Shown here one piece after another: positions 29,131 through 37,778 of a stretch of 64,000 nt of DNA. The DNA is from Indolivaga alginatilytica. Lineage in GTDB: Bacteria; Bacteroidota; Bacteroidia; Bacteroidales; Dysgonomonadaceae. The stretch spans positions 1 through 64,000 of the forward strand of contig NZ_QICL01000005.1 of the NCBI RefSeq assembly GCF_003201355.1, read 5' to 3'. Position numbers and translations under genes: made by a program. How positions within the stretch are numbered: the first letter of the stretch is position 1; each line of letters opens with the position of its first letter. Under the pieces are notes generated by a model that was not told the DNA's origin, ran no database searches, and saw only the letters and a program-made list of their open reading frames with translations.

Positions 29131-30594
29131 ATGAATACACAGAACTTTTTTGCAGTTGATATAGGAGCATCAAGTGGGCGTACTATAATTGGAACATTAG
29201 ATAACGGTGTTCTCAAAATAGAAGAATTAACACGTTTCGCAAATCCTCTGATTGAAGTAAACGGACATTTTTACTGGAATATATTGTCTCTTTATGAGTC
29301 GATTATTGCAGGATTGAAAAAAGCGGCTCAGGAAGGCATTAAAATATCTTCGATAGGTATAGATACTTGGGGAGTTGATTTTATTGCGATCGATAAGAAT
29401 AAAGAAATCATAGGAATGCCCTATGCTTATCGTGATCCTCATACGTTGGATGCTCCTGAGAACTTTTTTAAGCTCATTCCCCGTAAGGATGTGTATATGG
29501 CAACAGGTATTCAGATAATGAATTTCAATTCGTTGTTTCAGTTTTTTACATTGAACAAGAACAATTCGACTCTTCTGAAAGAGGCTGAGAAGATTATGTT
29601 TATGCCCGATGGGTTATCCTATCTTCTTACAGGCGAAGTCGTAATGGAATATACCATAGCTTCTACGTCCCAGATGTTGAACCCGTATAAAAAAGAACCC
29701 GATAGTAAATTGCTTGAAAAAGTAGGTTTGGATCAAAGTAAATTCGGGCGTTTTGTGCTTCCGGGAACTGTGATCGGCAATCTGTCGGAGTCGGTTTGCC
29801 GTCAGACAGGTTTGGAAAGTATACCAGTTGTGGCTGTTGCCGGACATGATACGGCTTCCGCAGTTGCCTCTGTGCCTGCCGAGGACGAATGTTTCGCTTA
29901 TCTGAGTTCGGGAACATGGTCGTTAATGGGAATCGAAGTAAAAGAGCCTATTATAAATGAAAAGACGTACGATCTTAATTTTACCAACGAGGGTGGGGTA
30001 GACGGTACAATCCGTTTCCTTAAAAATATATGCGGAATGTGGCTTTTGGAGCAGTGCCGCAAAGAATGGGATGCTAATCTGACCTATCCCGATTTGATCG
30101 ATCAGGCATCAAAAAGCGAACCTTTTAAATGTTTGGTGAATCCCGATGCTGAAGTATTTGGCAACCCCACGATTATGACAAAAGCAATAAGCGAATATTG
30201 CAGCAATACAGGTCAGCCAACGCCTCAGACTATCGGTGAATATGTTCGCTGTATATTCGAAAGTCTGGCACTGAGGTATAAAGAGATATTTACTCATTTG
30301 CAGGAATTAGCACCTTTTGAGATAAATAAACTGCACGTAATCGGTGGCGGTTCGAAGAATAACCTATTGAATCAGTTTACGGCAAATGCGTTGAATGTTC
30401 CGATTATCACAGGCCCGTCGGAAGCTACGGCTATCGGAAATATCATGTTGCAGGCAAAAGCATTGGGCATAGTGGATAGTTTGTGTGACATGAGGAAAGT
30501 GATAAACAATTCGGTGTGTCCCGAGACATTTTTACCACAGGATGCAGAGATTTGGAATAAGGGATATGCCAAGTATTTGAAAATAAGTAAATGA
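29131..30594 (+). CDS. rhaB: L-rhamnulokinase
   Basis: A 487-residue cytoplasmic FGGY-family sugar kinase that phosphorylates L-rhamnulose to rhamnulose 1-phosphate. The N-terminal actin-like ATPase motif is FFAVDIGASSGRTIIGTLDN. The substrate Asp lies in SIGIDTWGVDFIAI. Phosphate-binding motifs in the second half are AVAGHDTASAVASVP and HVIGGGSKNNLLNQFTANAL. Length matches RhaB. Assignment over other FGGY kinases (fuculokinase, xylulokinase) rests on the adjacent isomerase, permease and aldolase. First gene of the catabolic run, with a candidate promoter and a GGTCTNNGACC copy in the leader. Confidence 0.93.
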   Translation: MNTQNFFAVDIGASSGRTIIGTLDNGVLKIEELTRFANPLIEVNGHFYWNILSLYESIIAGLKKAAQEGIKISSIGIDTWGVDFIAIDKNKEIIGMPYAYRDPHTLDAPENFFKLIPRKDVYMATGIQIMNFNSLFQFFTLNKNNSTLLKEAEKIMFMPDGLSYLLTGEVVMEYTIASTSQMLNPYKKEPDSKLLEKVGLDQSKFGRFVLPGTVIGNLSESVCRQTGLESIPVVAVAGHDTASAVASVPAEDECFAYLSSGTWSLMGIEVKEPIINEKTYDLNFTNEGGVDGTIRFLKNICGMWLLEQCRKEWDANLTYPDLIDQASKSEPFKCLVNPDAEVFGNPTIMTKAISEYCSNTGQPTPQTIGEYVRCIFESLALRYKEIFTHLQELAPFEINKLHVIGGGSKNNLLNQFTANALNVPIITGPSEATAIGNIMLQAKALGIVDSLCDMRKVINNSVCPETFLPQDAEIWNKGYAKYLKISK

Positions 30595-30602
30595 AAGTTT
30601 TT

Positions 30603-30630
30603 AAAGAATAACAGAAAGGTCTTTGACCTT
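30603..30630. repeat. GGTCTNNGACC palindromic element, copy 6 (5' of rhaA)
   Basis: AAAG followed by an A-rich linker and palindrome AAGGTCTTTGACCTT (30616-30630), 22 nt before the isomerase start. Palindrome faces the gene. Confidence 0.65.
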
Positions 30631-30652
30631 AAATCACAAAAAATAAATAACC

Positions 30653-31909
30653 ATGAAAAAAGAAGTATTAGTAGAGAAAGCCTACGAAATTGCAAAAGAA
30701 CGTTATGCCGCTGTTGGTGTTGATGTAGATAAAATATTAGCTAAAATTCAAGAAGTATCCATATCGCTTCATTGCTGGCAAACGGATGATGTTGTTGGTT
30801 TCGAGAATTTGGGAAATATGGGCGGCGGCGGTATTCAGGCTACCGGAAACTATCCCGGAAGAGCCCGTAATATCGATGAAGTACGTGCTGATATAGAACA
30901 GGTCTTAAAATATGTGGGCGGTAGTCACCGTTTCAATATACACGCTATCTATGGCGATTTTGGCGGAAAAGCTGTTGACAGAGATCAAATTCTTCCTGAG
31001 CATTTTGCAAGCTGGATGGATTGGGCAAAAGAAAAGAATCTGAAATTAGATTTCAATTCTAGCTCTTTCGGACATCCTAAAAGCGGAGATTTGACGCTGG
31101 CTAATCCTGACAATTCGATTCGTGAATTTTGGATCGAACATACAAAACGTTCACGTGCTATTTCGGAAGCAATGGGTAAATTTCAGAACGACCCTTGTAT
31201 CATGAACTTGTGGGTACACGACGGAAGCAAAGATATTACCGTGAACCGTTACAAATACCGTCAGATATTAGAGAAATCGTTGGATGATATATTCTCTACC
31301 GAATATAAAAACATGAAAGATTGTATCGAGTCTAAATTGTTTGGTATTGCATTGGAAAGTTATACAGTTGGTTCTCACGATTTCTATATGGGATATGGAG
31401 TGAAGAATCAAAAAATGGTAACTTTGGATACAGGTCACTTCCATTTGTCGGAAAGTGTTGCCGATAAGATTTCGTCTTTACTTCTTTATACTCCTGAGAT
31501 CATGCTTCACGTAAGCCGTCCTGTACGTTGGGATTCGGATCACGTTGCTATCCTGAATGACGAAACTATCGATCTAGCCAAAGAAATAGTAAGAGCAGAT
31601 GCTTTGAAGAGAGTACATATCGGTCTCGATTTCTTCGATGCGTCTATCAACCGTATAGGTGCTTATGTAATCGGTATCAGAGCTACTCAAAAAGCATTTC
31701 TTCAGGCATTGCTCGAACCGCTTAATATCCTTCGTGAATATGAGTCGAAAGGACAATATTTCGAAAGACTTGCACTTCTTGAAGAGTCTAAAGGTCTTCC
31801 CTGGAATGCTGTTTGGGATTATTTCTGTTTGAAAAACAATGTTGCCGTAGGTGAAGATTTTATTCCTTTGGTTCAACAATACGAAAAAGACGTAACATCT
31901 AAACGATGA
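30653..31909 (+). CDS. rhaA: L-rhamnose isomerase
   Basis: A 418-residue cytoplasmic metal-dependent TIM-barrel isomerase converting L-rhamnose to L-rhamnulose. The sequence SISLHCWQTDDVVGFENLG near residue 35 is the RhaA N-terminal signature. Metal-site residues are expected in NLWVHDGSKDITVNR, LDTGHFHLSESVADKI and VRWDSDHVAILNDE, which are all intact. Length equals the family norm (about 415-420). It overlaps rhaT by 4 nt and follows rhaB by 58 nt, so kinase, isomerase and symporter probably share one message. In Bacteroides thetaiotaomicron the equivalent gene is called rhaI. Confidence 0.95.
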   Translation: MKKEVLVEKAYEIAKERYAAVGVDVDKILAKIQEVSISLHCWQTDDVVGFENLGNMGGGGIQATGNYPGRARNIDEVRADIEQVLKYVGGSHRFNIHAIYGDFGGKAVDRDQILPEHFASWMDWAKEKNLKLDFNSSSFGHPKSGDLTLANPDNSIREFWIEHTKRSRAISEAMGKFQNDPCIMNLWVHDGSKDITVNRYKYRQILEKSLDDIFSTEYKNMKDCIESKLFGIALESYTVGSHDFYMGYGVKNQKMVTLDTGHFHLSESVADKISSLLLYTPEIMLHVSRPVRWDSDHVAILNDETIDLAKEIVRADALKRVHIGLDFFDASINRIGAYVIGIRATQKAFLQALLEPLNILREYESKGQYFERLALLEESKGLPWNAVWDYFCLKNNVAVGEDFIPLVQQYEKDVTSKR

Positions 31910-32940
31910 ATACATTAATAGGTCTCGTTATAATAGCGATAGGAAGTTTGGGTCAATCCAGCTCATATGTTCCCATTAATAAGGTCAAAGGTTGGTCTTG
32001 GGAAAATTTCTGGTTGGTACAAGGGTTTTTTGCATGGTTGGTATTCCCTTTCTTGGGAGCTTTATTGGCTACAAACTTCCAGTCGTTAATAGATGTATAC
32101 TCCATAGAATCGGCTGCTACCTTGAAAACCATTTTCTTTGGTGTTTTGTGGGGGATCGGGGGGCTGACTTTCGGTCTGAGTATGCGTTATCTTGGGGTTG
32201 CACTGGGGCAGTCCATCGCTTTGGGAACTTGTGCGGCTTTCGGTACACTTTTTCCGGCTATGCTTGGCGGTGAAGACTTGTTTCATGGTACAGGACTCAT
32301 GTTACTCATTGGAGTATCTATAACATTGGCAGGTATCGCCATAATTGGTTATGCGGGAAGTCTCCGCAGTAAAAACATGACCGAAGAGGAGAAAAAAGCA
32401 GCCGTAAAAGACTTTGCTTTGACTAAAGGCTTACTTGTAGCCTTACTTGCAGGTGTGATGAGTGCTTGTTTTGCTCTAGGGATTCAGGCAGGTTCGCCTA
32501 TTAAAGAAGCTGTTCTTGGCGGAGGGGTTATATCTCTTTATGCCGGATTACCTGTTATATTTCTTGTCACCCTTGGCGGATTCCTTACGAATGCTGCTTA
32601 CTGCATTCAGCAGAATATAAAAAACAAGACAGGAAAAGAATACTTCTCTGTAAAAGGAAATATATTTGTGAATAATATACTCTTTTGTGCACTTGCCGGA
32701 GTATTGTGGTATTCGCAGTTTTTCGGATTGGAAATGGGTAAAAGTTTCTTGACCGAGAGTCCTGTTCTACTGGCTTTTTCATGGAGTATACTTATGTCGC
32801 TGAATGTAACTTTCAGTAATATGTGGGGCATTATTCTTAAAGAATGGAAAGGGGTGAGTAAATCTACTATCGGCGTACTTGTTTTGGGGCTGCTGGTCCT
32901 TATATCATCTATCATTGTAGTAGCTATGGCTCAGTCCTGA
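31906..32940 (+). CDS. rhaT: L-rhamnose-proton symporter
   Basis: A 344-residue inner-membrane protein of the RhaT family in the drug/metabolite transporter superfamily. About ten hydrophobic segments are visible from the first residues (LIGLVIIAIGSLGQSSSYVP) to the last (TIGVLVLGLLVLISSIIVVA). SSSYVPINKVKGWSWENFW is the family N-terminal signature. It brings free rhamnose from the periplasm to the cytoplasm. The ATGA overlap with rhaA indicates coupled translation. Length matches E. coli RhaT (344). Confidence 0.95.
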   Translation: MNTLIGLVIIAIGSLGQSSSYVPINKVKGWSWENFWLVQGFFAWLVFPFLGALLATNFQSLIDVYSIESAATLKTIFFGVLWGIGGLTFGLSMRYLGVALGQSIALGTCAAFGTLFPAMLGGEDLFHGTGLMLLIGVSITLAGIAIIGYAGSLRSKNMTEEEKKAAVKDFALTKGLLVALLAGVMSACFALGIQAGSPIKEAVLGGGVISLYAGLPVIFLVTLGGFLTNAAYCIQQNIKNKTGKEYFSVKGNIFVNNILFCALAGVLWYSQFFGLEMGKSFLTESPVLLAFSWSILMSLNVTFSNMWGIILKEWKGVSKSTIGVLVLGLLVLISSIIVVAMAQS

Positions 32941-32953
32941 AAATAGCAAAGAG

Positions 32954-33071
32954 ACCTCACCCCGACCCTCTCCTACTGAGAGGGAGAAAGATAAGAAGGA
33001 GCTTGAAATTAGGCGTTAGCGGTAGAGAAAACATTCTACTCCCTCTCTGTAGGAGAGGGTTGGGGTGAGGT
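32954..33071. repeat. MITE-like element with 33-nt inverted ends (CCTCACCCC type)
   Basis: Left arm 32954-32986 (ACCTCACCCCGACCC...GAGGGAG) and right arm 33039-33071 (CTCCCTC...GGGTGAGGT) are imperfect inverted repeats around a 52-nt core with no coding capacity. It separates rhaT from rhaD and is related to the shorter copy at 7561-7627. Confidence 0.8.
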
Positions 33072-33128
33072 ACCTTACAACTTAGCGTTTATTAAAATAC
33101 GTTGCTTTTAAAATTAAATTACAATAAA

Positions 33129-33938
33129 ATGAAATCAATATTGGATAATCGTCCTGAACTTGCTAAGAAAGTATGGGAAGTTGCAGAAGTTGCAGGCTAT
33201 CTTTGGCAAAAAGGATGGGCTGAACGTAATGGGGGAAATATCACTATAAACATCACTGATCTGGTTGATGATGAAATCAGAAATATGAAACCAATCAGTG
33301 AAAAATATGTGATTGGTAAGGTTCTCCCCAATTTAAAAGGTTGTTATTTCTTTTGTAAAGGAACCAACATGCGTATGCGTGATTTGGCTCGCTGGCCTAT
33401 GGAGAATGGTGCTGTAATCCGTATTGGAGACGATTGTAACAGTTATGAAATTATAGCGGACAATCCTGTTCGCCCGACATCGGAGTTGCCATCGCATCTG
33501 TCCATGCACGATTATATGATCGGTAGTGGTTCTAACTATAAGGCTGCACTACATACGCATCCAATAGATTTGATAGCGATGACACATCATGCACCTTTCT
33601 TAGAAAAAGATAAGCTGACTTATCTTCTGTGGAGTATGATACCCGAGACAAGAGCTTTCTGCCCCAAAGGATTAGGTATTATACCTTATTTAATGCCTAG
33701 TTCTATTGAGCTGGCTGAGGCTACAGTAAAAGCATTAGCAGATTACGATGTTGTGATGTGGGAGAAGCATGGCGTATGCTCTGTGAGTGAAAACATAATG
33801 GAAGCATTCGATATGGTTGATACTCTTTCGAAATCGGCACAAATATATATGACAGCCAAATCGATGGGTTTTGAACCCGAAGGAACTTCGATGGCAGATA
33901 TGCAAGCATTGAAAGAGGCTTTCAATTTACCCAAATAA
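33129..33938 (+). CDS. rhaD: L-rhamnulose-1-phosphate aldolase
   Basis: A 269-residue cytoplasmic class II (zinc) aldolase that splits rhamnulose 1-phosphate into dihydroxyacetone phosphate and L-lactaldehyde. The start at 33129 (MKSILDNRPELAK) is preferred over an in-frame ATG at 33102, because the intervening nine residues are unlike the family. The zinc ligands fall in AALHTHPIDLIAMTH and in VVMWEKHGV. The N-terminal GGNITINIT is the aldolase II phosphate-binding loop. Length matches RhaD (about 270). It completes kinase-isomerase-aldolase. No lactaldehyde reductase or dehydrogenase follows. Confidence 0.94.
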   Translation: MKSILDNRPELAKKVWEVAEVAGYLWQKGWAERNGGNITINITDLVDDEIRNMKPISEKYVIGKVLPNLKGCYFFCKGTNMRMRDLARWPMENGAVIRIGDDCNSYEIIADNPVRPTSELPSHLSMHDYMIGSGSNYKAALHTHPIDLIAMTHHAPFLEKDKLTYLLWSMIPETRAFCPKGLGIIPYLMPSSIELAEATVKALADYDVVMWEKHGVCSVSENIMEAFDMVDTLSKSAQIYMTAKSMGFEPEGTSMADMQALKEAFNLPK

Positions 33939-34260
33939 GGTTTTATCTATCAATAAAATAATTGCGAGTTATGAGATATCAGAGAATAAATAAATGGGTC
34001 TTGTAACTCGCAACTAATAAAAGTGACACTAATAAAAGAGAAAAATAAACTTAAACAAAAAGTGTCACTTTTGTTACTTTTGTAACCTTTTAATTCGTTA
34101 TTCGTTGAAATATAGAGGTTTAATGGAAGCCGAAAAAGTGACAGTTTTATGGACTTATTTGTAACCTTATTGATTACTTTTTGTAACTGATGATACTTTA
34201 TTGTAGAATTGTTTCGATCACAGATTAGTAATTAGTACTAAATTTTTAAAAGTTAACCTT
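33939..34260. promoter_or_regulatory. Spacer with paired inverted repeats and repeated TTTGTAAC motifs
   Basis: After rhaD lie two consecutive inverted repeats: TTGCGAGTTA/TAACTCGCAA (33962-33971, 34004-34013) and AAAGTGACACT/AGTGTCACTTT (34020-34030, 34061-34071). Three TTTGTAAC motifs follow (about 34079-34087, 34158-34166, 34180-34187), the first two reading TTTGTAACCTT. TACTTTTG at 34075-34082 matches the -7 promoter consensus. The region probably ends the rhaD transcript and controls the GH105 gene at 34261; the motifs could be operators for the AraC regulator downstream. Confidence 0.45.
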
Positions 34261-35562
34261 ATGTATCTAAAACCAATACTAGTTGCCTTTGCGCTTTTTA
34301 CGACAATAGCAACTTATTCTCAGGCTACTCAATCGGCAGATAAAATAGCAGTAGCTATTGCCGATAGAATTATATCGGAGACACCTTATACTTTTGTCAA
34401 TACAAAGACAGAGCAAACCTATACCAGTCTTAAGAATGTTCCATTCTCGATGGATATTAAAGTGCAGAATGAGTATAATGACTGGCATTATACAAATGGT
34501 GTTTTGAACATCGCTTTGCTGGAGCTTGCAGACAAAGTAAAGACCAAGAAGTACGAAGATTATGTTTTCAAGAATATGAACTTCGTTTTTGATGAAAACA
34601 ATCTCGGTTTCTTTAAGAAACAATATGATAAAGCATTTAGCGAAGGAGGCTGGAGAGCTATTCGCAGGCTGACATGGCATATGATATTCAGAGCCAAAAG
34701 ACTGGATGATAACGGGCCAATGGGAGCAAGTCTGATTGAACTTCAAATGCGTAAACCCAACAGTGCATTCCTCAATTATATAAATGAGACTAACGATCAC
34801 CTGATGTATGCGGAACCTCGTCTTGATGATGGCACGATAGCGCGTCTGTGGCCGCACGAAAATACAATATGGGCAGATGATTTATTCATGGGGGTTGCCT
34901 TTCTTTGCCGTATGGGTAAAATGACAGGTGATGTGAAATATTTTGATGATGCAGCTAATCAGGTTTTGAATTATACAAAATACCTGTGGCATCCCGAAAA
35001 ACAAATCTATTATCATTGCTACCATACAGATACCGATGAGCATGGTGTTGCACATTGGTCGAGAGCCAATGGTTGGATTTTAATGGCACAAGCCGACCTG
35101 TTGACTATGTTGCCGAAAAATCATCCGAAGAGACAAGCTCTGATCGAAAACTTTAAACAACAAGTGAGCGGAGTAGCCCGTTATCAAGGAAAAAATGGTT
35201 TGTGGTATCAAATATTGGATAAAACGGATTCGTACGAAGAGATAACCGGAACCGCTATGTTTGTCTTTGGTATTGCCCGGGGAGTAAGAGAAGGTTGGAT
35301 ACATAAAGATTTTATTTATGTTGCAGAGCAGGGTTTGAAGGGTATGATGACAAAAATGACTGACGAGGGCGATGTTACTGCTATTTGTGTAGGAACGGGT
35401 ATTATGCCCTCATTATCATTCTATTATAATCGAAAGACACAAGAGAATGCCCCTATGGGAGAGGGACCCGTGTTGCGCGCTTTAGTCGAAATGTCGGATG
35501 CAATCAAATATTCTGAGATATCAGCAGATGATCAGTATGATAAGATTGTGATAAAAAAATAA
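34261..35562 (+). CDS. GH105 unsaturated rhamnogalacturonyl hydrolase (second copy)
   Basis: A 433-residue exported (alpha/alpha)6 enzyme of family GH105. Signal peptide MYLKPILVAFALFTTIATYS. Key segment TIWADDLFMGVAFLCRMG carries the likely catalytic Asp (206/207), and HWSRANGWILMAQADLLTML matches the second conserved block. It is longer than the first GH105 (384 residues) because of an N-terminal extension. The two are only distantly similar, so they probably differ in preference (for example unsaturated GlcA versus GalA, or in sugar at +1). Ends with a terminator hairpin and precedes the AraC regulator. Confidence 0.9.
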   Translation: MYLKPILVAFALFTTIATYSQATQSADKIAVAIADRIISETPYTFVNTKTEQTYTSLKNVPFSMDIKVQNEYNDWHYTNGVLNIALLELADKVKTKKYEDYVFKNMNFVFDENNLGFFKKQYDKAFSEGGWRAIRRLTWHMIFRAKRLDDNGPMGASLIELQMRKPNSAFLNYINETNDHLMYAEPRLDDGTIARLWPHENTIWADDLFMGVAFLCRMGKMTGDVKYFDDAANQVLNYTKYLWHPEKQIYYHCYHTDTDEHGVAHWSRANGWILMAQADLLTMLPKNHPKRQALIENFKQQVSGVARYQGKNGLWYQILDKTDSYEEITGTAMFVFGIARGVREGWIHKDFIYVAEQGLKGMMTKMTDEGDVTAICVGTGIMPSLSFYYNRKTQENAPMGEGPVLRALVEMSDAIKYSEISADDQYDKIVIKK

Positions 35563-35568
35563 TACCTT

Positions 35569-35606
35569 TAAGAGCTTGATTCATTGTTGTATCGAGCTCT
35601 TAATCT
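35569..35606 (+). terminator. Hairpin terminator after second GH105
   Basis: Twelve-base arms (35569-35580 and 35591-35602, TAAGAGCT/AGCTCTTA core) pair with one G-T wobble around a 10-nt loop, 7 nt after the stop codon. It separates GH105 from the regulator gene. Confidence 0.65.
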
Positions 35607-35615
35607 TATATACCT

Positions 35616-36518
35616 ATGATACGCCTTAATGATTTTGGTGTTAACTTTAAATACTTACTCGTTAGCGAGCGGGATAAGCAATTTGGTCTATGGGTCAATA
35701 CCGTAGGATTCCAGCCTATCCAGAAAGGTGGAAAATACCCCTTAACAAATCACCCCTCAGATTACTTCTTTAATACAGCCAAAGGGCGGGTTCTTCGAGA
35801 ATACCAGTTACTTTATATTACTAAAGGAGAAGGCTTTTTCGAGTCTGATTCCACAAAGAAAAGAAAGGTGGAAAAGGGCTGTCTTATAATGCTTTTCCCT
35901 AATCAATGGCATACTTATAGCCCACTTCTTGATAGTGGATGGAACGAGTATTATATTGGTTTTGAAGGACCTATGATAGATAATCTGGTTCAGGCATCTT
36001 TTTTTACAAAAGAGAACCCTGTGTTAGAAGTCGGATTTCAAGATAATCTGGTGAACCTCTTCTCTCGCGCTATTGAGACGGCTAAAGAGGATAAAATTGC
36101 TACTCAGCAATATCTTGCCGGACTTGTATTGCATATACTGGGGAAGGTACTGTCTGTCTCGAAAAATATAGTAACCGAAAATGCCGAAATATATCAGAAA
36201 ATAGAGCGGGCAAAAATTATCATGTCCGAGAATATCTATAAAGATGTTGCACCGCAGCAAATAGCCGAAAAGCTGAATGTCAGCTATTCATGGTTTCGCA
36301 AGGTCTTTAAAAATTATACGGGATATGCCCCCACTCAATATTTTCAGGAGCTAAAGATCAATCAGGCAAAACATCTTCTGGCTGAAACATCTCAATCGGT
36401 CAAAGAGATTGCATTTGAGTTGAACTATAACTCAACAGAACATTTCTTTTCTATCTTCAAGAAGAAAACAGGATTTACTCCTATTGCTTATAGAAATTAT
36501 CAACGGGGTATAGGCTAA
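35616..36518 (+). CDS. AraC/XylS-family transcriptional regulator (RhaR-like candidate)
   Basis: A 300-residue cytoplasmic activator. The N-terminal cupin-type sensor domain (about 20-180) includes GRVLREYQLLYITKGEGFFE and CLIMLFPNQWHTYSPLLDSG. The C-terminal double helix-turn-helix (about 200-298) includes IAEKLNVSYSWFRKVFKNYT and IAFELNYNSTEHFFSIFKKK. In Bacteroides thetaiotaomicron an AraC-type protein, RhaR, activates the rhamnose genes. Position here, after the rhamnose genes and the GH105, makes the same role likely. It is the only regulator within the pectin-rhamnose region; no hybrid two-component sensor or ECF sigma/anti-sigma pair is seen. Confidence 0.85.
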   Translation: MIRLNDFGVNFKYLLVSERDKQFGLWVNTVGFQPIQKGGKYPLTNHPSDYFFNTAKGRVLREYQLLYITKGEGFFESDSTKKRKVEKGCLIMLFPNQWHTYSPLLDSGWNEYYIGFEGPMIDNLVQASFFTKENPVLEVGFQDNLVNLFSRAIETAKEDKIATQQYLAGLVLHILGKVLSVSKNIVTENAEIYQKIERAKIIMSENIYKDVAPQQIAEKLNVSYSWFRKVFKNYTGYAPTQYFQELKINQAKHLLAETSQSVKEIAFELNYNSTEHFFSIFKKKTGFTPIAYRNYQRGIG

Positions 36519-36560
36519 TTTTAATGTTACAATCTCTTTTTTTATCATAAATAAGGTTTC

Positions 36561-36598
36561 TCTTTCAGTTTCTTTATCTTAACAAAGAAATTGAAAGA
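36561..36598 (+). terminator. Hairpin after the AraC regulator
   Basis: Arms TCTTTCAGTTTCTTT (36561-36575) and AAAGAAATTGAAAGA (36584-36598) pair with one mismatch. It lies about 40 nt after the regulator stop and ends the pectin/rhamnose block. No T tract follows, so the call is moderate. Confidence 0.45.
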
Positions 36599-36746
36599 TT
36601 GTCATGTTGTTTTGATTTCTCAAATTCTACAAATTATCTCTCCTTAGACATCCTGTTCTGATATATTTACTTTTATAAATGTGATATCTAAAAACTTTGT
36701 GTAAATTTATAATTTCGGAAAATTAGTAAACAAGATTCTATTTAAT

Positions 36747-37727
36747 ATGATATATATAGCCTTACCGGAAGACAAAATAAGACGCTTATCCTTTTATTTA
36801 TCCATGGAAGAGTATGTTGCTCGCTTCCTTGATGAAGAGGAATGTTTTTTTATGTGGCAAGTAAATCCAACAGTTATTTTTGGTCGAAATCAGTTGATGG
36901 AGAACGAGGTAAATTTGGATTATGTAAAAGCAAACGGAATTGAAACTTATCGTCGTAAATCGGGTGGAGGATGTGTATATGCCGATTTTAGTAATATAAT
37001 GTTTTCATATATTACCAAAGATTTTAATGTAAGCTTTACTTTTAGTAAATATCTGCAAAGAGTTTCTCATACATTGCAGCAATTGGGAATAAACGCTGTT
37101 GCTTCGGGCAGAAACGATATTACGATAGATGAAAAGAAAGTATCGGGAAATGCTTTTTATCGGGCATCGGGCAAGAGCATCGTGCATGGTACCATGCTAT
37201 TTAATACCGATCTGGAAAAGCTTGTCTTGTCGATAACTCCCAATAATCAGAAATTAATTTCTAAGGGTATCGAGTCTGTAAGGAAGAGGGTAACAAACCT
37301 CTCGGAACATTTTGATATGGATATTGAAGCTTTTAAGACTTTTGTTAGAACTCATCTCTGTGATAGTGAGCGAATGCTTACCGAGGAAGAAATAGTAAAG
37401 ATTGAAGAAATAGAAAAAGAATATCTGAGTGAGGAGTTTATTTTTGGTAATAACCCACGTTATACACTAATAAAGAAAGATTATAACGAAGCTGGTGAGA
37501 TAGAAATTCGATTAGAAATCAAAAATAATATAATCAAGGATATTAATATTGTAGGAGATTATTTTCTTATTGGAGATATTGGTGGTATATTTAAATTGTT
37601 GATAAATACACCTTATGATAGAGAATCTGTAACTAAGATTCTTCAGGACATAAAGATGGAGGATTATATTTTCAACTTGCACAAAGACCACTTTATAAAT
37701 ACCTTGTTTAACGAAAAAGCAAATTAG
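36747..37727 (+). CDS. lplA: Lipoate-protein ligase A, full length
   Basis: A 326-residue cytoplasmic enzyme that activates free lipoate with ATP and attaches it to lysines of GcvH and E2 proteins. The N-terminal ligase domain has the RRKSGGGCVYADF loop and the catalytic lysine motif GRNDITIDEKKVSGNAFY. The C-terminal accessory domain (about 245-326) is present, as in E. coli LplA (338 residues). It precedes gcvT by 51 nt and gcvH follows, so GcvH is the obvious target. Compare the short paralogue at 43967, which lacks the accessory domain. Confidence 0.92.
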   Translation: MIYIALPEDKIRRLSFYLSMEEYVARFLDEEECFFMWQVNPTVIFGRNQLMENEVNLDYVKANGIETYRRKSGGGCVYADFSNIMFSYITKDFNVSFTFSKYLQRVSHTLQQLGINAVASGRNDITIDEKKVSGNAFYRASGKSIVHGTMLFNTDLEKLVLSITPNNQKLISKGIESVRKRVTNLSEHFDMDIEAFKTFVRTHLCDSERMLTEEEIVKIEEIEKEYLSEEFIFGNNPRYTLIKKDYNEAGEIEIRLEIKNNIIKDINIVGDYFLIGDIGGIFKLLINTPYDRESVTKILQDIKMEDYIFNLHKDHFINTLFNEKAN

Positions 37728-37778
37728 AATATAATTCTAAATGTATTTCTTGAACTTAAATTATAAACCGATATATAA

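Noticed and set aside
34279-34857. 192-residue open frame on the reverse strand
   Set aside because: It lies entirely inside the GH105 gene, which has signal peptide and family motifs on the forward strand; the reverse frame shows no recognisable domain and is Cys/Ile-rich as typical of antisense frames.
36519-37778. Possible glycine riboswitch before gcvT
   Set aside because: Only 51 nt separate lplA and gcvT, and the 228 nt before lplA show no tandem aptamer pattern.
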